From Deltaproteobacteria bacterium (GTDB lineage Bacteria; Myxococcota; B64-G9), in the NCBI GenBank assembly GCA_016935365.1, contig JAFGRB010000366.1, positions 28,088 to 92,087 of the forward strand: DNA of 64,000 bases, given 5' to 3'. Both the position numbers and the translations under genes were made by a program. The notes under the pieces are model-generated. The model saw only the letters and a list, made by a program, of their open reading frames with translations, was not told where the DNA came from and ran no database searches. Below, one piece after another: positions 35,730 through 45,148 of this stretch (positions are counted from its first letter, which is position 1; the number at the start of each line of letters is the position of its first letter).

Positions 35730-36788
35730 ATGTATCCCGTGCATCGCCTCGTTCGGCTCGCGCTCCTCGCGCTCGTGACGCTCGCCACGACCGCGCAGCC
35801 GGTGCAGGCCTACAGGGCCGAGCGCATCCGGGAAGCGCTCTGGCTGGGCATGGACTACATGATCCGCTCGGCTTCGAAGCCCGAGCACTTCGAGGACTAC
35901 GCCTCGGACTACCTGTTCTTCTTCGCCGACGTGGTCCGCTTTCCGGATCCCTGGATCCGGGAGCGGGCACTCACCGTGGGCCGCCGGCTCGGACAGATCT
36001 ATCTCGAGCGCTACTTCACCCTGGACAGCGCCGATGATCTCGTGGACGCGGCCTCTGCGCTGTATGCCCTGGAATGCCTGGACATGGACGTGGACGTGCC
36101 CCTCGCGCAGGTCGAGGCCGCGGCCGGGCGCTTCAGCGAGTCGGAATACCTGGGCTTCGATCCCGATCGCGGCGATCTGCCCGATGTGGATCTGCTCATC
36201 GATCTGCTGATCGGCTTCCACTTCACCGACCGGCTCGAGGTGCCGATCGGCATCCGCTTCGCGGAGATGCTCCACTACGTTCCCTCGGTGGACTACACGG
36301 TCTCCGATCCCGACGAGTCCAACCGCTACATCGACGTGAACAACCTGGTCACGCACCTGGTCTACACGGTCTCGGGATACGCCTCCTGGAACGTCTCGCC
36401 CCGCCTCCTGCCCCGCGAGCTCGACTTCATCCGCGCCTGGATGCCCTATGCGCTGGAATGGGCCGATCCGGAGACCCTGGCCGAGTACGTCGATTCGCTT
36501 CGCATCCTCGGCTTCGGCCCGGACGACCCCGACGTGGCGGCCGGTGTCGACCTGCTGCTCGCCCTCCAGAAGATCGACGGCCGCTGGGAGCCCGAACGCG
36601 CCGAGGACGAGTACGATCGCTACCACGCGACCTGGTGCGCCATGGATGCGCTGCGAGACTACGCGCTGGGTTCCGACGGCACGCCGGACCAGCGCAGCGC
36701 CGAGCTGCTTCGCACCTGGGCCGAGCAGTATCGCCACGGACAGCCTTTCAGCGACTCGCTCGAGCTGGGCCCCGATCGCCGGGACTGA
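35730..36788 (+). CDS. exported protein, possible alpha/alpha-toroid fold
   Basis: A 352-residue protein with a signal peptide (ALLALVTLATTAQPVQA). I do not recognise a named family. The C-terminal LLLALQKIDGRWEP and RYHATWCAMDALRDYA resemble the QW-type and helix-pair repeats of the squalene-cyclase/prenyltransferase alpha/alpha-toroid superfamily, but catalytic Asp-rich motifs are absent, so a non-enzymatic fold is likely. ATG 35730 has GAGG directly adjacent; GTG 35739 has a better-spaced GAGG and may be the true start. It lies after the tRNA terminator and 71 bases ahead of the giant YCF48/PKD gene. Confidence 0.7.
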   Translation: MYPVHRLVRLALLALVTLATTAQPVQAYRAERIREALWLGMDYMIRSASKPEHFEDYASDYLFFFADVVRFPDPWIRERALTVGRRLGQIYLERYFTLDSADDLVDAASALYALECLDMDVDVPLAQVEAAAGRFSESEYLGFDPDRGDLPDVDLLIDLLIGFHFTDRLEVPIGIRFAEMLHYVPSVDYTVSDPDESNRYIDVNNLVTHLVYTVSGYASWNVSPRLLPRELDFIRAWMPYALEWADPETLAEYVDSLRILGFGPDDPDVAAGVDLLLALQKIDGRWEPERAEDEYDRYHATWCAMDALRDYALGSDGTPDQRSAELLRTWAEQYRHGQPFSDSLELGPDRRD

Positions 36789-36859
36789 AGCTGATCCAGG
36801 CTGTTTTTTCCTGCTCGGTTTGGCGTATCATCGAGGTGTCGATGCCGAGGAGGTGCCGA

Positions 36860-39800
36860 ATGCTGCGATCGGTGCTCGCGCGACTCGCGCTGCTACTGGT
36901 CTCCATCGCAATGCCCACCATCTCGCAGGCCCAGGGCTGGCAGTCGGTTTCGCCACAGACCATCCTGCCGAAGAGCCTCTACCGGGTCGCGGTGGCAGCG
37001 GATCATCGCCATGCCTGGGCGGTGGACTCGACCAGCGCTCGCATCTACCGGACCGAGGACGGGAGCGAGAGCTGGGAGGAGATCGCCGCGGGTGCCAACC
37101 CCCACTACGGCCTGTTCTTCCTCGATGCACAGACGGGCTGGGCGGTCGGTGCCGGGGGCGAGATCCTCTCGACCTCCGACCGGGGAGCGAGCTGGGCGGG
37201 CGGCAGCCAGAGCGCAGAGGATCTGTACGGGATCTTTTTCCTCGACCCGACGAGCGGCTGGGCCGTGGGAGCTGGAGGCGAGGCGCTCGAATATACAGGC
37301 GCCTGGAGCCCCGAGAGCACGGGCGCGAGCCCCGGCGCGACGCTCTACGACGTGTTCTTCCTGGACAACCAGCACGGCTGGGTCGTCGGCGACGAGGTCT
37401 ACCGCTATTCGTCCGGTGCCTGGCTTAGCGGCAGCGCTCCGGAGACCTTGCGGCAGGTGCGCTTCATCGATAGCCAGCATGGCCTGGCGATCCCGTACGT
37501 CGGACCCGGCGGGCACAACGAATATCCCAACTGGTGCCGCCGCCTCAGCGGCGACACGCTGTACTACTCGGACGACAACGGCCTGTCCTGGACCTCGGTG
37601 CTCAGCCCCGGCTTCGCGCTCGTCGACCTGGATCGAGCGTTTGACGGCGACTTGATCGCGGTGGACATGGGGGGCGGGATCCATGCCTCGGCCGACTTCA
37701 TTCACTGGAGCGCCGTCGCAGACATCGATCAGACCGGCACCAACGCAGTGGACCTCCGAGACGGTGAATTCGGCGTGCTCGTGGGGATCCGGGGCGGATG
37801 CCGCGCTACCCACGACGGTGCGAGCTGGGAGTGGCTGGGCACCGGGACCGCAGAGCAGATCGAGGCGCTGGTTTTCCAGGGACCGAACGAGGGATGGTAT
37901 CTGGCTGGCATGGGACCGTTCTACTCCGATGATGCCGGCGCGCACTGGACGGTCCGTCCCGTCCGCTACGGCTGGGAGTGCACGGACACCGTTCCGAACA
38001 CATTCGCCTACTACCACGACATGGTCCTCAAGCCATCCGGCGAGCTCGTCCTGCTCGGCGAGCGTGAGAACAACGGCCGGCAAGTCGTGGAGAGGTGGGA
38101 CCTCTCGAGCTGGACCAGCGAGCTGATCACGACGACCGATGAGCTGTACTTCAGCAGGCTCGCCTTTCCCGATGATACGCATGGCTGGGTGGTCGGTCTG
38201 GACAGCAACCACGGAGACGGTGAGATCTGGGCGAGCCAGGACGGGGGCGCGACCTGGGCCTACCAGGACCACAGCCCGCTCGGGGCCTTGCGCGATGTGG
38301 ACTTCATCAGCCCCGACGAGGGCTGGGCCGTGGGCGACGGCGGCGCCATCCTGCACTACGAGAGCGGGGCCTGGACCTCGCAGAGCACGGGCACGAGGCT
38401 GGACGCGATCTGTGTGGAGGATACGCATCACGGCATCGCCGTGGGTCCGGCCGGCCGCTACTGCAGCACGCCTGACGGCACGAACTGGAGCTGCGCCACC
38501 ACCTCGCCTTCGGCAGATCTCCATGCCGTGGACACTTTCGGAGACCAGGGCTTCGCCGTGGGAAGCGGCGGGCGGGTATTCCGGGCGAGCTGGACCGGCT
38601 CGGCTTACTCTCTCACCCTCCTCACCACCCTGTCCGGGACGCTCACCGCGGTGCAGGTCCTCTCGGGCGGTCTGGCCTATGCAGCCAACTATCAGGGCAG
38701 GGTCTACCGCTACACGGACGGCCCGCCGCCCATCGCCGACGCCGGCCAGGATCACGCGGCGTTCGAGGACAGCATCGACACCCTGGACGGCAGCCAGAGC
38801 ACGGGCGACTGCTCATGGCTGAGGATCGACGGCCGGCCAGAAGATGCGGTCGTCAATCCACAGCCGCTGACCCAGCCTTACACCACGCCAGATGTCTGCG
38901 AGGACACCTACCTGGTCTTCGAGCTCAGATGCACGGATCCGGCCACGGGGCTCGAGGATCGCGACAAGGTGGTCGTCCAGATCCTCAATGTCCAGGACAC
39001 GCCGCCGGTCGCGTACATCGCCCTCCAGGGCCCGGTCGACGAGTCGGCCGCATTCCAGCTCGACGGCAGCGGGAGCTTCGACGACTGCGGTCTCACCTTC
39101 GCTTGGATCCAGACGATCGGCTCGAGCGCCGGGCTCGGGGACGTCGATCAGGCCATCCTGGACGTCACTGCCCCGCGGGTCTGCGGTGACGAGACGATCG
39201 AGTTCAGCCTCGAGGTGACCGACACGATCGGCCAGACCGACAGCCAATCCGTCCAGGTCCTGGTTCGCGAGGCGGTCGACGATCCGCCCATGGCGCAGAT
39301 CGACCCACCCGAGCCCGGGATCATCCTGGAGACCGACTCCATGCAGCTCGACGGCTCGGGGAGCAGCGACGAGTGCGGCATCACGAGGTTCGACTGGATC
39401 TGCGACGACATGGACCACAGCCAGTACTCCGGCCAATCCGCGGAGGTCGGCCCCTTCCACGTCTGCGGGAACACCCTCGTGAGCTGTCAGCTCGCCGTGG
39501 AGGACGAGCACGGCGGCAGCGACTCGGCGCAGGTCGAAATCATGGTGCACGAGGCCGTCAATGTGCCCCCGCTCGCGCAGATCGACTACGTGCCGGTCGG
39601 CGAGAATGTGACCGCCGTGCTCGACGGGGGATCGAGCAGCGATGAGTGCGGCATTGTGCGATACACCTGGACCTGCAACACAGCACCTGAATCCTGGGAC
39701 CCCTCGAAGGATCTGGGCAGCAGCTATCGCGTCTGCGGGGACTCGGTCGTGGACACCTGCCAGCTCGAGGTCGAAGACGATCAAGGAGTCATGGACTCGA

Positions 39801-42163
39801 CCTCGATCGATGTCTGGGTGCTGGAGACCATCAACGATCCGCCGCAAGCGCAGATCGCCCAGCCCGATCCGGTCGACGAGGGTGATCGGACCGTGCTCGA
39901 CGGCTCGGGCAGCAGCGACGAGTGCGGCGTCGCGAGCTGGACCTGGACATGCGACGACGGCCCGCACACCGGAGAGCAGCCAGATGTCGGCCCCTTCCGC
40001 GTCTGCGGGGACACGCTCCTCGGCTGCCAGCTCGTCGTCACGGACGATCACGGCGGCAGCGACTCGACGCAGGTCGAGTTCCTCGTACGCGAGGCGATCA
40101 ACGATCCGCCCCAGGCGCAGATCGCCCAGCCCGATCCGGTCGACGAGGGCGAGCTCGTCGCGCTCGACGGCTCGGGCAGCAGCGACGAGTGCGGCATCCT
40201 GAGCTGGGAGTGGACGTGCGACGACGGCCAACACGCCGGAGATCAGGCCGAGGCCGGCCCTTTTCGCGTCTGCGGGGATACGGTCCTCGGCTGCCAGCTC
40301 GTCGTCGCGGACGAGCACGGCGGCAGCGACTCGGTGCTGGTCGAGTTCCTCGTGCGCGAGGCTATCGACGACCCGCCCGCGGCGGATGCGGGCAGCGATC
40401 TGCTCCTGGGATCGCGAGAGCTCGTCCAGCTCGATGGAAGCCAGAGCAGCGACGACTGCGGCATCGTGAGCTATGCCTGGCGCCAGGTGGATACGAGCGG
40501 GCTCGTCATGACGCTCCTCGGCTCGCACACGGCCTCGCCGCGCTTCATCCTGCCCGAGGTCGAGACCTCTGCGGTCCTGGAGTTCGAGCTGACCGTGACC
40601 GATGCCGAGGGGCTGATCGACACCGACACGGTCCAGGTGACCGTGGACGATGGGAGTGCCGGACAGGTGCCCGAGATCCTGGAGACCGCCAACCCGATGG
40701 CCGTACGGGGTGTCGCGTATGCCTATGACAGCGACGGCCGGGCCGAGGCCTCTGGAAGCGCACCCATCAGCTGGTCCAAGCTCGAGGGCCCCGAAGGCCT
40801 GCAGATCGATCCGCAGAACGGCTGGCTGAGCTGGCTCCCCGAGCAAGCCGGACAGACGCAGATCACCATCGAGGCGGCCAACGAGAACGGAACGGACAGC
40901 TATACCTTCTCGGTCCAGGTCAGCGACCAGCCTGCAGCCCCGGCGCCCGTGGCGGTCATCCTGAGCGACCCGGACCCCGCCGAGGGAGAGGCGCCTCTGC
41001 GAGTGCGTTTCGACGGCTCGGGCAGCTCGGCTCCGGGCTCGCTCCTGATCGGCTATTCCTGGGACTTCGGAGACGACACGCCGCGGCTGGCGACGAGCAG
41101 CGACGAGCCGGTCGAACACGTCTACCTGGAGCCCGGCGGGTACACGGCACGCCTCGTGGTGACCAACGCCGAGGGCTCGACCGGCGAGGCGTACGTGCCG
41201 ATCTCCGTCACCGACGCACGAGGCCATCGCCCTCCCATGGCACGGATCCTGGCCGAGCCGCTCAGCGGCAGCGAGTCGCTGACCGTGAGCTTCGACTGCG
41301 ATTGCTGGCCGGGCGATGCAGCCATCATCGCCTGGTTATGGGACTTCGGCGACCGGAGCAGCTCGACCGCACAGAGCGTGGAGCACAGCTATGGTCCGGG
41401 ACGCTACCGGGTGAGGTTGGCCATCCTTGACGCCAATGGACTGGGTGCGATGGACCACGTGGACGTAGAGGTCGGCCAGGCCGAGCGCAGTCCACCGCTG
41501 ATCGATGCCGGGGCCGAGCCATCCTCGGGGCCGGCTCCGCTGCGGGTCTGGTTCATCGGCTTGGCTGCCGATCCGGACGGCGTGCTCCTTTCGCGGAGCT
41601 GGGACTTCGGCGACGGAGAGCGCTTCGAGCAGGAGCGGGTCGGTCACGTCTACTCCGCGCCGGGAACCTACCTGGCGACCTTCACTGCGCTCTCGGACAG
41701 CGGCCTGCAGGCCAGCGCTTCGGTGGAGATCCAGGTCACGACGGCTGCGGGCGAGCTCGCCCCGAAGATCATCTCCTTGCCCAACACCGAGGCTGCCCCC
41801 GGCGAGGCTTATCGCTACGACACCGACGGGGTTCCGGCAGCGCGCGGCACGCCCGAGATCTCCTGGCAGCTCGGCAAGTCCCTGGCCGGCGAGCTCGTCG
41901 GAGCCCCCGAGGGCATGACGGTGGATCCGAGCACGGGAGAGATTTCCTGGACTCCAGCCGACGGCCAGGCGGGCAGCGTCCAGCGCGTGGCGCTCAGTGC
42001 GAGGAACACGGCCGGCACGGACCTGCAGGAATACGAGATCCAGGTCGCAGGCGAGCGGGCCAACGACGGCTGCGGCTGCGCGAGCGGCTCGACGGGAGCG
42101 TCCGGATCGCTGCTGCTGCTTCTGGGCCTGGGCATCTTGACAGCCCATCGCAGGCGCTGCTAG
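36860..42163 (+). CDS. giant secreted YCF48/PKD repeat protein with MYXO-CTERM-like tail
   Basis: A 1767-residue protein. The ATG at 36860 has AGGAGG 6 bases upstream and gives a signal peptide (to SQA). The first 600 residues are a YCF48/BNR-like beta-propeller: DAQTGWAVGAGGEILSTSDRGASW, SGWAVGAGGEALEYTGAW and several LDxxHGWAVG blades. Then come about six 89-residue immunoglobulin-like units with CGI.SWTWTCDD and VCGDTLLGCQLVV cores, two near identical. PKD modules (WDFGDDTPR) and He-PIG-like modules follow. The end is GCGCASGSTGASG, a hydrophobic helix and HRRRC, a MYXO-CTERM-like sorting tail. Probably a secreted, surface-attached binding protein. Confidence 0.87.
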   Translation: MLRSVLARLALLLVSIAMPTISQAQGWQSVSPQTILPKSLYRVAVAADHRHAWAVDSTSARIYRTEDGSESWEEIAAGANPHYGLFFLDAQTGWAVGAGGEILSTSDRGASWAGGSQSAEDLYGIFFLDPTSGWAVGAGGEALEYTGAWSPESTGASPGATLYDVFFLDNQHGWVVGDEVYRYSSGAWLSGSAPETLRQVRFIDSQHGLAIPYVGPGGHNEYPNWCRRLSGDTLYYSDDNGLSWTSVLSPGFALVDLDRAFDGDLIAVDMGGGIHASADFIHWSAVADIDQTGTNAVDLRDGEFGVLVGIRGGCRATHDGASWEWLGTGTAEQIEALVFQGPNEGWYLAGMGPFYSDDAGAHWTVRPVRYGWECTDTVPNTFAYYHDMVLKPSGELVLLGERENNGRQVVERWDLSSWTSELITTTDELYFSRLAFPDDTHGWVVGLDSNHGDGEIWASQDGGATWAYQDHSPLGALRDVDFISPDEGWAVGDGGAILHYESGAWTSQSTGTRLDAICVEDTHHGIAVGPAGRYCSTPDGTNWSCATTSPSADLHAVDTFGDQGFAVGSGGRVFRASWTGSAYSLTLLTTLSGTLTAVQVLSGGLAYAANYQGRVYRYTDGPPPIADAGQDHAAFEDSIDTLDGSQSTGDCSWLRIDGRPEDAVVNPQPLTQPYTTPDVCEDTYLVFELRCTDPATGLEDRDKVVVQILNVQDTPPVAYIALQGPVDESAAFQLDGSGSFDDCGLTFAWIQTIGSSAGLGDVDQAILDVTAPRVCGDETIEFSLEVTDTIGQTDSQSVQVLVREAVDDPPMAQIDPPEPGIILETDSMQLDGSGSSDECGITRFDWICDDMDHSQYSGQSAEVGPFHVCGNTLVSCQLAVEDEHGGSDSAQVEIMVHEAVNVPPLAQIDYVPVGENVTAVLDGGSSSDECGIVRYTWTCNTAPESWDPSKDLGSSYRVCGDSVVDTCQLEVEDDQGVMDSTSIDVWVLETINDPPQAQIAQPDPVDEGDRTVLDGSGSSDECGVASWTWTCDDGPHTGEQPDVGPFRVCGDTLLGCQLVVTDDHGGSDSTQVEFLVREAINDPPQAQIAQPDPVDEGELVALDGSGSSDECGILSWEWTCDDGQHAGDQAEAGPFRVCGDTVLGCQLVVADEHGGSDSVLVEFLVREAIDDPPAADAGSDLLLGSRELVQLDGSQSSDDCGIVSYAWRQVDTSGLVMTLLGSHTASPRFILPEVETSAVLEFELTVTDAEGLIDTDTVQVTVDDGSAGQVPEILETANPMAVRGVAYAYDSDGRAEASGSAPISWSKLEGPEGLQIDPQNGWLSWLPEQAGQTQITIEAANENGTDSYTFSVQVSDQPAAPAPVAVILSDPDPAEGEAPLRVRFDGSGSSAPGSLLIGYSWDFGDDTPRLATSSDEPVEHVYLEPGGYTARLVVTNAEGSTGEAYVPISVTDARGHRPPMARILAEPLSGSESLTVSFDCDCWPGDAAIIAWLWDFGDRSSSTAQSVEHSYGPGRYRVRLAILDANGLGAMDHVDVEVGQAERSPPLIDAGAEPSSGPAPLRVWFIGLAADPDGVLLSRSWDFGDGERFEQERVGHVYSAPGTYLATFTALSDSGLQASASVEIQVTTAAGELAPKIISLPNTEAAPGEAYRYDTDGVPAARGTPEISWQLGKSLAGELVGAPEGMTVDPSTGEISWTPADGQAGSVQRVALSARNTAGTDLQEYEIQVAGERANDGCGCASGSTGASGSLLLLLGLGILTAHRRRC
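39830..40363 (+). repeat. near-identical 89-residue tandem repeat pair in the giant gene
   Basis: Two consecutive units of 267 bp, both beginning INDPPQAQIAQPDPVDEG, with long stretches of shared bases (for example CAGCCCGATCCGGTCGACGA). The similarity extends beyond the beginning across most of the unit. Confidence 0.8.
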
Positions 42164-42217
42164 CAAGGCGAGGCACGGAGCCGCAGGGTGCTGGTCCGGA
42201 TACGAGGAGTCGACACG

Positions 42218-43558
42218 ATGCGCACATCGCCCTTGTCTGTCTGCCTTTCCCTCATCCTCGGAATGTGCGGCTGGGCCCCGGACGGCCTTGCCGGACGCGA
42301 TGACCCGCTAGACTGGATGGCCCTGCCGCTTTCCCTGGACGGCGACATCGAGGACCAGGCGCTCGTCCTGATCGGAAAGTCATTCAGGCAAGCGCTGGAG
42401 AAGGAGCTGGGCCAGGAGCTTCTCTACGGGCCGGTGGCGCTCGTCCAGCGGAGCCCGGATCTTCCCCTCGGGCAGGATCAGATCGCCCAGGCGCGCGCGG
42501 CGCTGTCGAGAGGCGAGGACCTCTACATGGCCTTCAAGTTCGCGCCGGCAGCAGCAGCGCTCGCAGAGGCCGCGAGCCTCTTCCACCTCTCCATGTCCCG
42601 CCTGGCGCCCGAAGACGTCACCAAGCTCTACCGGGCTCGGTTGTTCGAGGGGCTGGCGTGGTTCGATGCGGGTCAGGCCGGGGCAGCCAAGGATGCCTTC
42701 TCGCGCCTGATCCGCATCCGGCCTGATTTCGAGCCCGATCCGGCCATGGTGACCCCCCAGGCCAGGGAGATCTTCCGCCAGGCCTTGGCCGACGTGCGCA
42801 AGGCCGGGCTGGCCGACCTGGAGCTGCGCAGCGAGCCGGCCGGCGCCGAGGTCATTCTCGACGGGGTGAGCCGCGGACATGCGCCCATTCACCTGGCCGC
42901 ACTGCCCCTGGGCGAGCACAACCTGCTGCTCAGACGGGAAGGACACAGACCGCAGGTCGAGCAGCTCGTGCTCGAGAAGGCCGGGTCTGTCTCGCGCACA
43001 ATCCGCCTCGAGCCCTCCGAGCTCCGAGAGGCTCACGATCGGCTGCTCGCCTCGATCCGCAGCGGCGCTGCGCCGGAGCTCGCCACCGGGGATCTCGATC
43101 TGATCGCCCGCACGGCCGGTCTGCGCTCCATCGTGTTCCTGGGCGTGGCGCGGCTGCCGGCACAGGCCGGAGAGCAGGACCCTCCGCTGGTCCTCACCGC
43201 GCTGCGCTGGACCAGGACCGGCCGCTCGGCCGTGGCGCTGCGCACCTGGTCCGACCAGTTGGAGGAGGCCTGCCAGCGCCTGGCCGGCCGCCTGGCCGCG
43301 GGGAGCTGGCCCCCGCGGCTGATGCCGGAGCGAGATCCACCGCCGGTGGACTTCTCGCTCGCCCTGCTCGGTCTGGCGCCCGGACGAATCGGCCTGGCGA
43401 AGGATCATCCGGCGCCTGAACCCGCCTTCTCGATCGTGGAGCAATGGTGGTTCTGGACCGGCCTCGCGGTCGTGGCCGGCGCGGCCCTGGGCACGGGCCT
43501 CTACTTCGGCCTGTCCGAGGAGCCCGTGGACCAGACCCGCTTCGTGCTCCGGTTCTAG
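42218..43558 (+). CDS. PEGA domain protein, exported, C-terminal membrane helix
   Basis: A 446-residue protein. ATG 42218 (MRTSPLSVCL) gives a signal peptide to about residue 26. The central LELRSEPAGAEVILDG and GEHNLLLRREGH segments are a PEGA domain, a beta-sandwich found in myxobacterial envelope proteins. Before it a TPR-like helical region (RALSRGEDLYMAFKFAPAA) is visible. A hydrophobic helix lies close to the C-terminus (WWFWTGLAVVAGAALGTGLYF). No catalytic motif. It lies between the giant repeat gene and the kelch protein on the same strand, with 16-55-base gaps, and could be in one operon with them. Confidence 0.8.
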   Translation: MRTSPLSVCLSLILGMCGWAPDGLAGRDDPLDWMALPLSLDGDIEDQALVLIGKSFRQALEKELGQELLYGPVALVQRSPDLPLGQDQIAQARAALSRGEDLYMAFKFAPAAAALAEAASLFHLSMSRLAPEDVTKLYRARLFEGLAWFDAGQAGAAKDAFSRLIRIRPDFEPDPAMVTPQAREIFRQALADVRKAGLADLELRSEPAGAEVILDGVSRGHAPIHLAALPLGEHNLLLRREGHRPQVEQLVLEKAGSVSRTIRLEPSELREAHDRLLASIRSGAAPELATGDLDLIARTAGLRSIVFLGVARLPAQAGEQDPPLVLTALRWTRTGRSAVALRTWSDQLEEACQRLAGRLAAGSWPPRLMPERDPPPVDFSLALLGLAPGRIGLAKDHPAPEPAFSIVEQWWFWTGLAVVAGAALGTGLYFGLSEEPVDQTRFVLRF

Positions 43559-43574
43559 CCGAGGAGCCCACGAG

Positions 43575-45128
43575 ATGAACAGCCACCCCAGATCGACGAG
43601 ACCCTGTATCGCGCTGCTCGTGCTCGGCTGCATGGCAGCCTGCGCCCAGGACGACAGGATCTGTACAGCCTACCTCGAGATCCGCTTGGCCCGCGCCGGG
43701 ATCCTGGACGAGGCCGACGCAGCCAGGGTGGTGGTGGAGAAGGGTCTGAATGCGGTCGAGGAGCTCCTCGACCAGGAGATCGACCTCTTCGGCGTCCAGG
43801 GGACCGAGCTCGCGCTGACGGACGACGGCACCTGGCCGGAAATCGAGACCGGTGACGGCTTCCGGATATCCCTGATCGCGTTCGACTCCATCAGCGGAGA
43901 TGTCAAGGCCTTTGGCCGCTCTGCCAGCTTCGGATGCCTGGCTTCCGGCGAGCTGAGCGTCCCGCTCTACATCGGGCCGGCACACGGCTTCGCCGGCCTC
44001 GAGTCCGAGATCGAAAATCGCTCGGGCGCCAGCACCACCGGGCTCGACGAAGGCCGGGTGCTCGTCTTCGGCGGCCGGGATGCACTGGGCCACCCTGTGC
44101 ATCCTTCCGCCCTGATCTACGACCACGCCAGCGGATCCCTCTTGGAGGTCGAGAATGCGCCCGCAGCGCGTACCGGCCACAGCGCCACCCGGCTCGCTGA
44201 CGGCAGCGTGTTGATCATCGGAGGTATGGAGGTCGGAGCAGGACTCGCCACCGAGCTGCTGCGCTTCGACCCGACCCGGGCCGTGTTCGATCCCGTGGCC
44301 GATATCTCGCTCGCCAGGACAGGCCACGCGGCCGTGCTGCTCGACCACCCGGGCTACGGCTCGAGCTTGGAGGGCAAGGTCCTGGTGATCGGCGGACGGG
44401 ACGAGACGGCGTCCGTGTTGAGCTCGCTGGTCTTGGTCGATCTGCAGACCGGCTCCAGCACTCACTTCGCGGACCTGTCGGCGCCCCGCGGCGATGCCAG
44501 TGCGACCTTGCTGCGCTCGGGGGAGCTGCTGGTGGCCGGAGGGAACGACGCGGACAGCACGCCGCTCGCCATCGCCGACCTGATAGACCTCGACGAAGGG
44601 AAGTCCCTCGCCGTGAACTTCTGCGAAGGTAGCGACCAGCCGCTCTGCGCGGCCCGGGCGGGGCACGCGGCCGTGCTCCTGGACGACGACAACGTGCTGC
44701 TCTGGGGCGGATCCATGCTGCAGGGCGAGCTCGGGCCGACCGCCGAGGTCTTCTGCGTGAGCACGATGCGATCCACGCCCGCAGGCCCGGAGGACGTCGA
44801 GCCGGTCCGCCGCGAGGGGCACACGGCCACGCGCGTGGGTTGCCGTACGCCTCCCTGCCCTATCCTGATCGCCGGCGGCCTGGACGCGGGTGGCTCGTCC
44901 ATGGCCCCGGCCCTGTTCTACCCCGGCCTCGAGCCTGGCCAGGAGGGTGGCTCCATCCAGACTTTCATCCGGCACTCCGCCGAGTTCGAACGCAGCGGCC
45001 ACGCCGCAGCGAGCCTGCCCGACGGGACCGTGCTGCTGGTGGGCGGCGCCGGCCCCGCAATCGCGCCGGCTGCGATCTACTCCTCGTGCGAGTATGACGA
45101 CGGGCCGATGACCTGCCCCCAGCCCTGA
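43575..45128 (+). CDS. kelch-repeat beta-propeller lipoprotein
   Basis: A 517-residue lipoprotein (signal ending MAAC). Six kelch-like blades are readable: GRVLVFGGRDALGHPV, RTGHSATRLADGSVLIIGGM, RTGHAAVLLDH with VLVIGGRDE, GDASATLLRSGELLVAGGND, ARAGHAAVLLDDDNVLLWGG and RSGHAAASLPDGTVLLVGGA. Such propellers are similar to galactose oxidase-like proteins but no copper ligands or active-site Cys-Tyr pair are seen. GAGGAG precedes the ATG. The gene ends 10 bases before the convergent kinase stop, in a region with a short inverted repeat. Confidence 0.85.
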   Translation: MNSHPRSTRPCIALLVLGCMAACAQDDRICTAYLEIRLARAGILDEADAARVVVEKGLNAVEELLDQEIDLFGVQGTELALTDDGTWPEIETGDGFRISLIAFDSISGDVKAFGRSASFGCLASGELSVPLYIGPAHGFAGLESEIENRSGASTTGLDEGRVLVFGGRDALGHPVHPSALIYDHASGSLLEVENAPAARTGHSATRLADGSVLIIGGMEVGAGLATELLRFDPTRAVFDPVADISLARTGHAAVLLDHPGYGSSLEGKVLVIGGRDETASVLSSLVLVDLQTGSSTHFADLSAPRGDASATLLRSGELLVAGGNDADSTPLAIADLIDLDEGKSLAVNFCEGSDQPLCAARAGHAAVLLDDDNVLLWGGSMLQGELGPTAEVFCVSTMRSTPAGPEDVEPVRREGHTATRVGCRTPPCPILIAGGLDAGGSSMAPALFYPGLEPGQEGGSIQTFIRHSAEFERSGHAAASLPDGTVLLVGGAGPAIAPAAIYSSCEYDDGPMTCPQP

Positions 45129-45130
45129 GC

Positions 45131-45148
45131 CCGATTACCTACAATCGG
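45131..45148. repeat. inverted repeat between convergent genes
   Basis: CCGATT (45131-45136), 6-base loop, AATCGG (45143-45148), covering the stop codon region of the kinase. No T-run follows. Possibly a bidirectional transcription-end hairpin. Confidence 0.4.

Noticed and set aside
38813..41227. Long antisense reading frame (about 800 codons) over the giant repeat gene
   Set aside because: It is the mirror of a GC-rich coding frame with clear domains on the other strand; its own translation has no recognisable motif.
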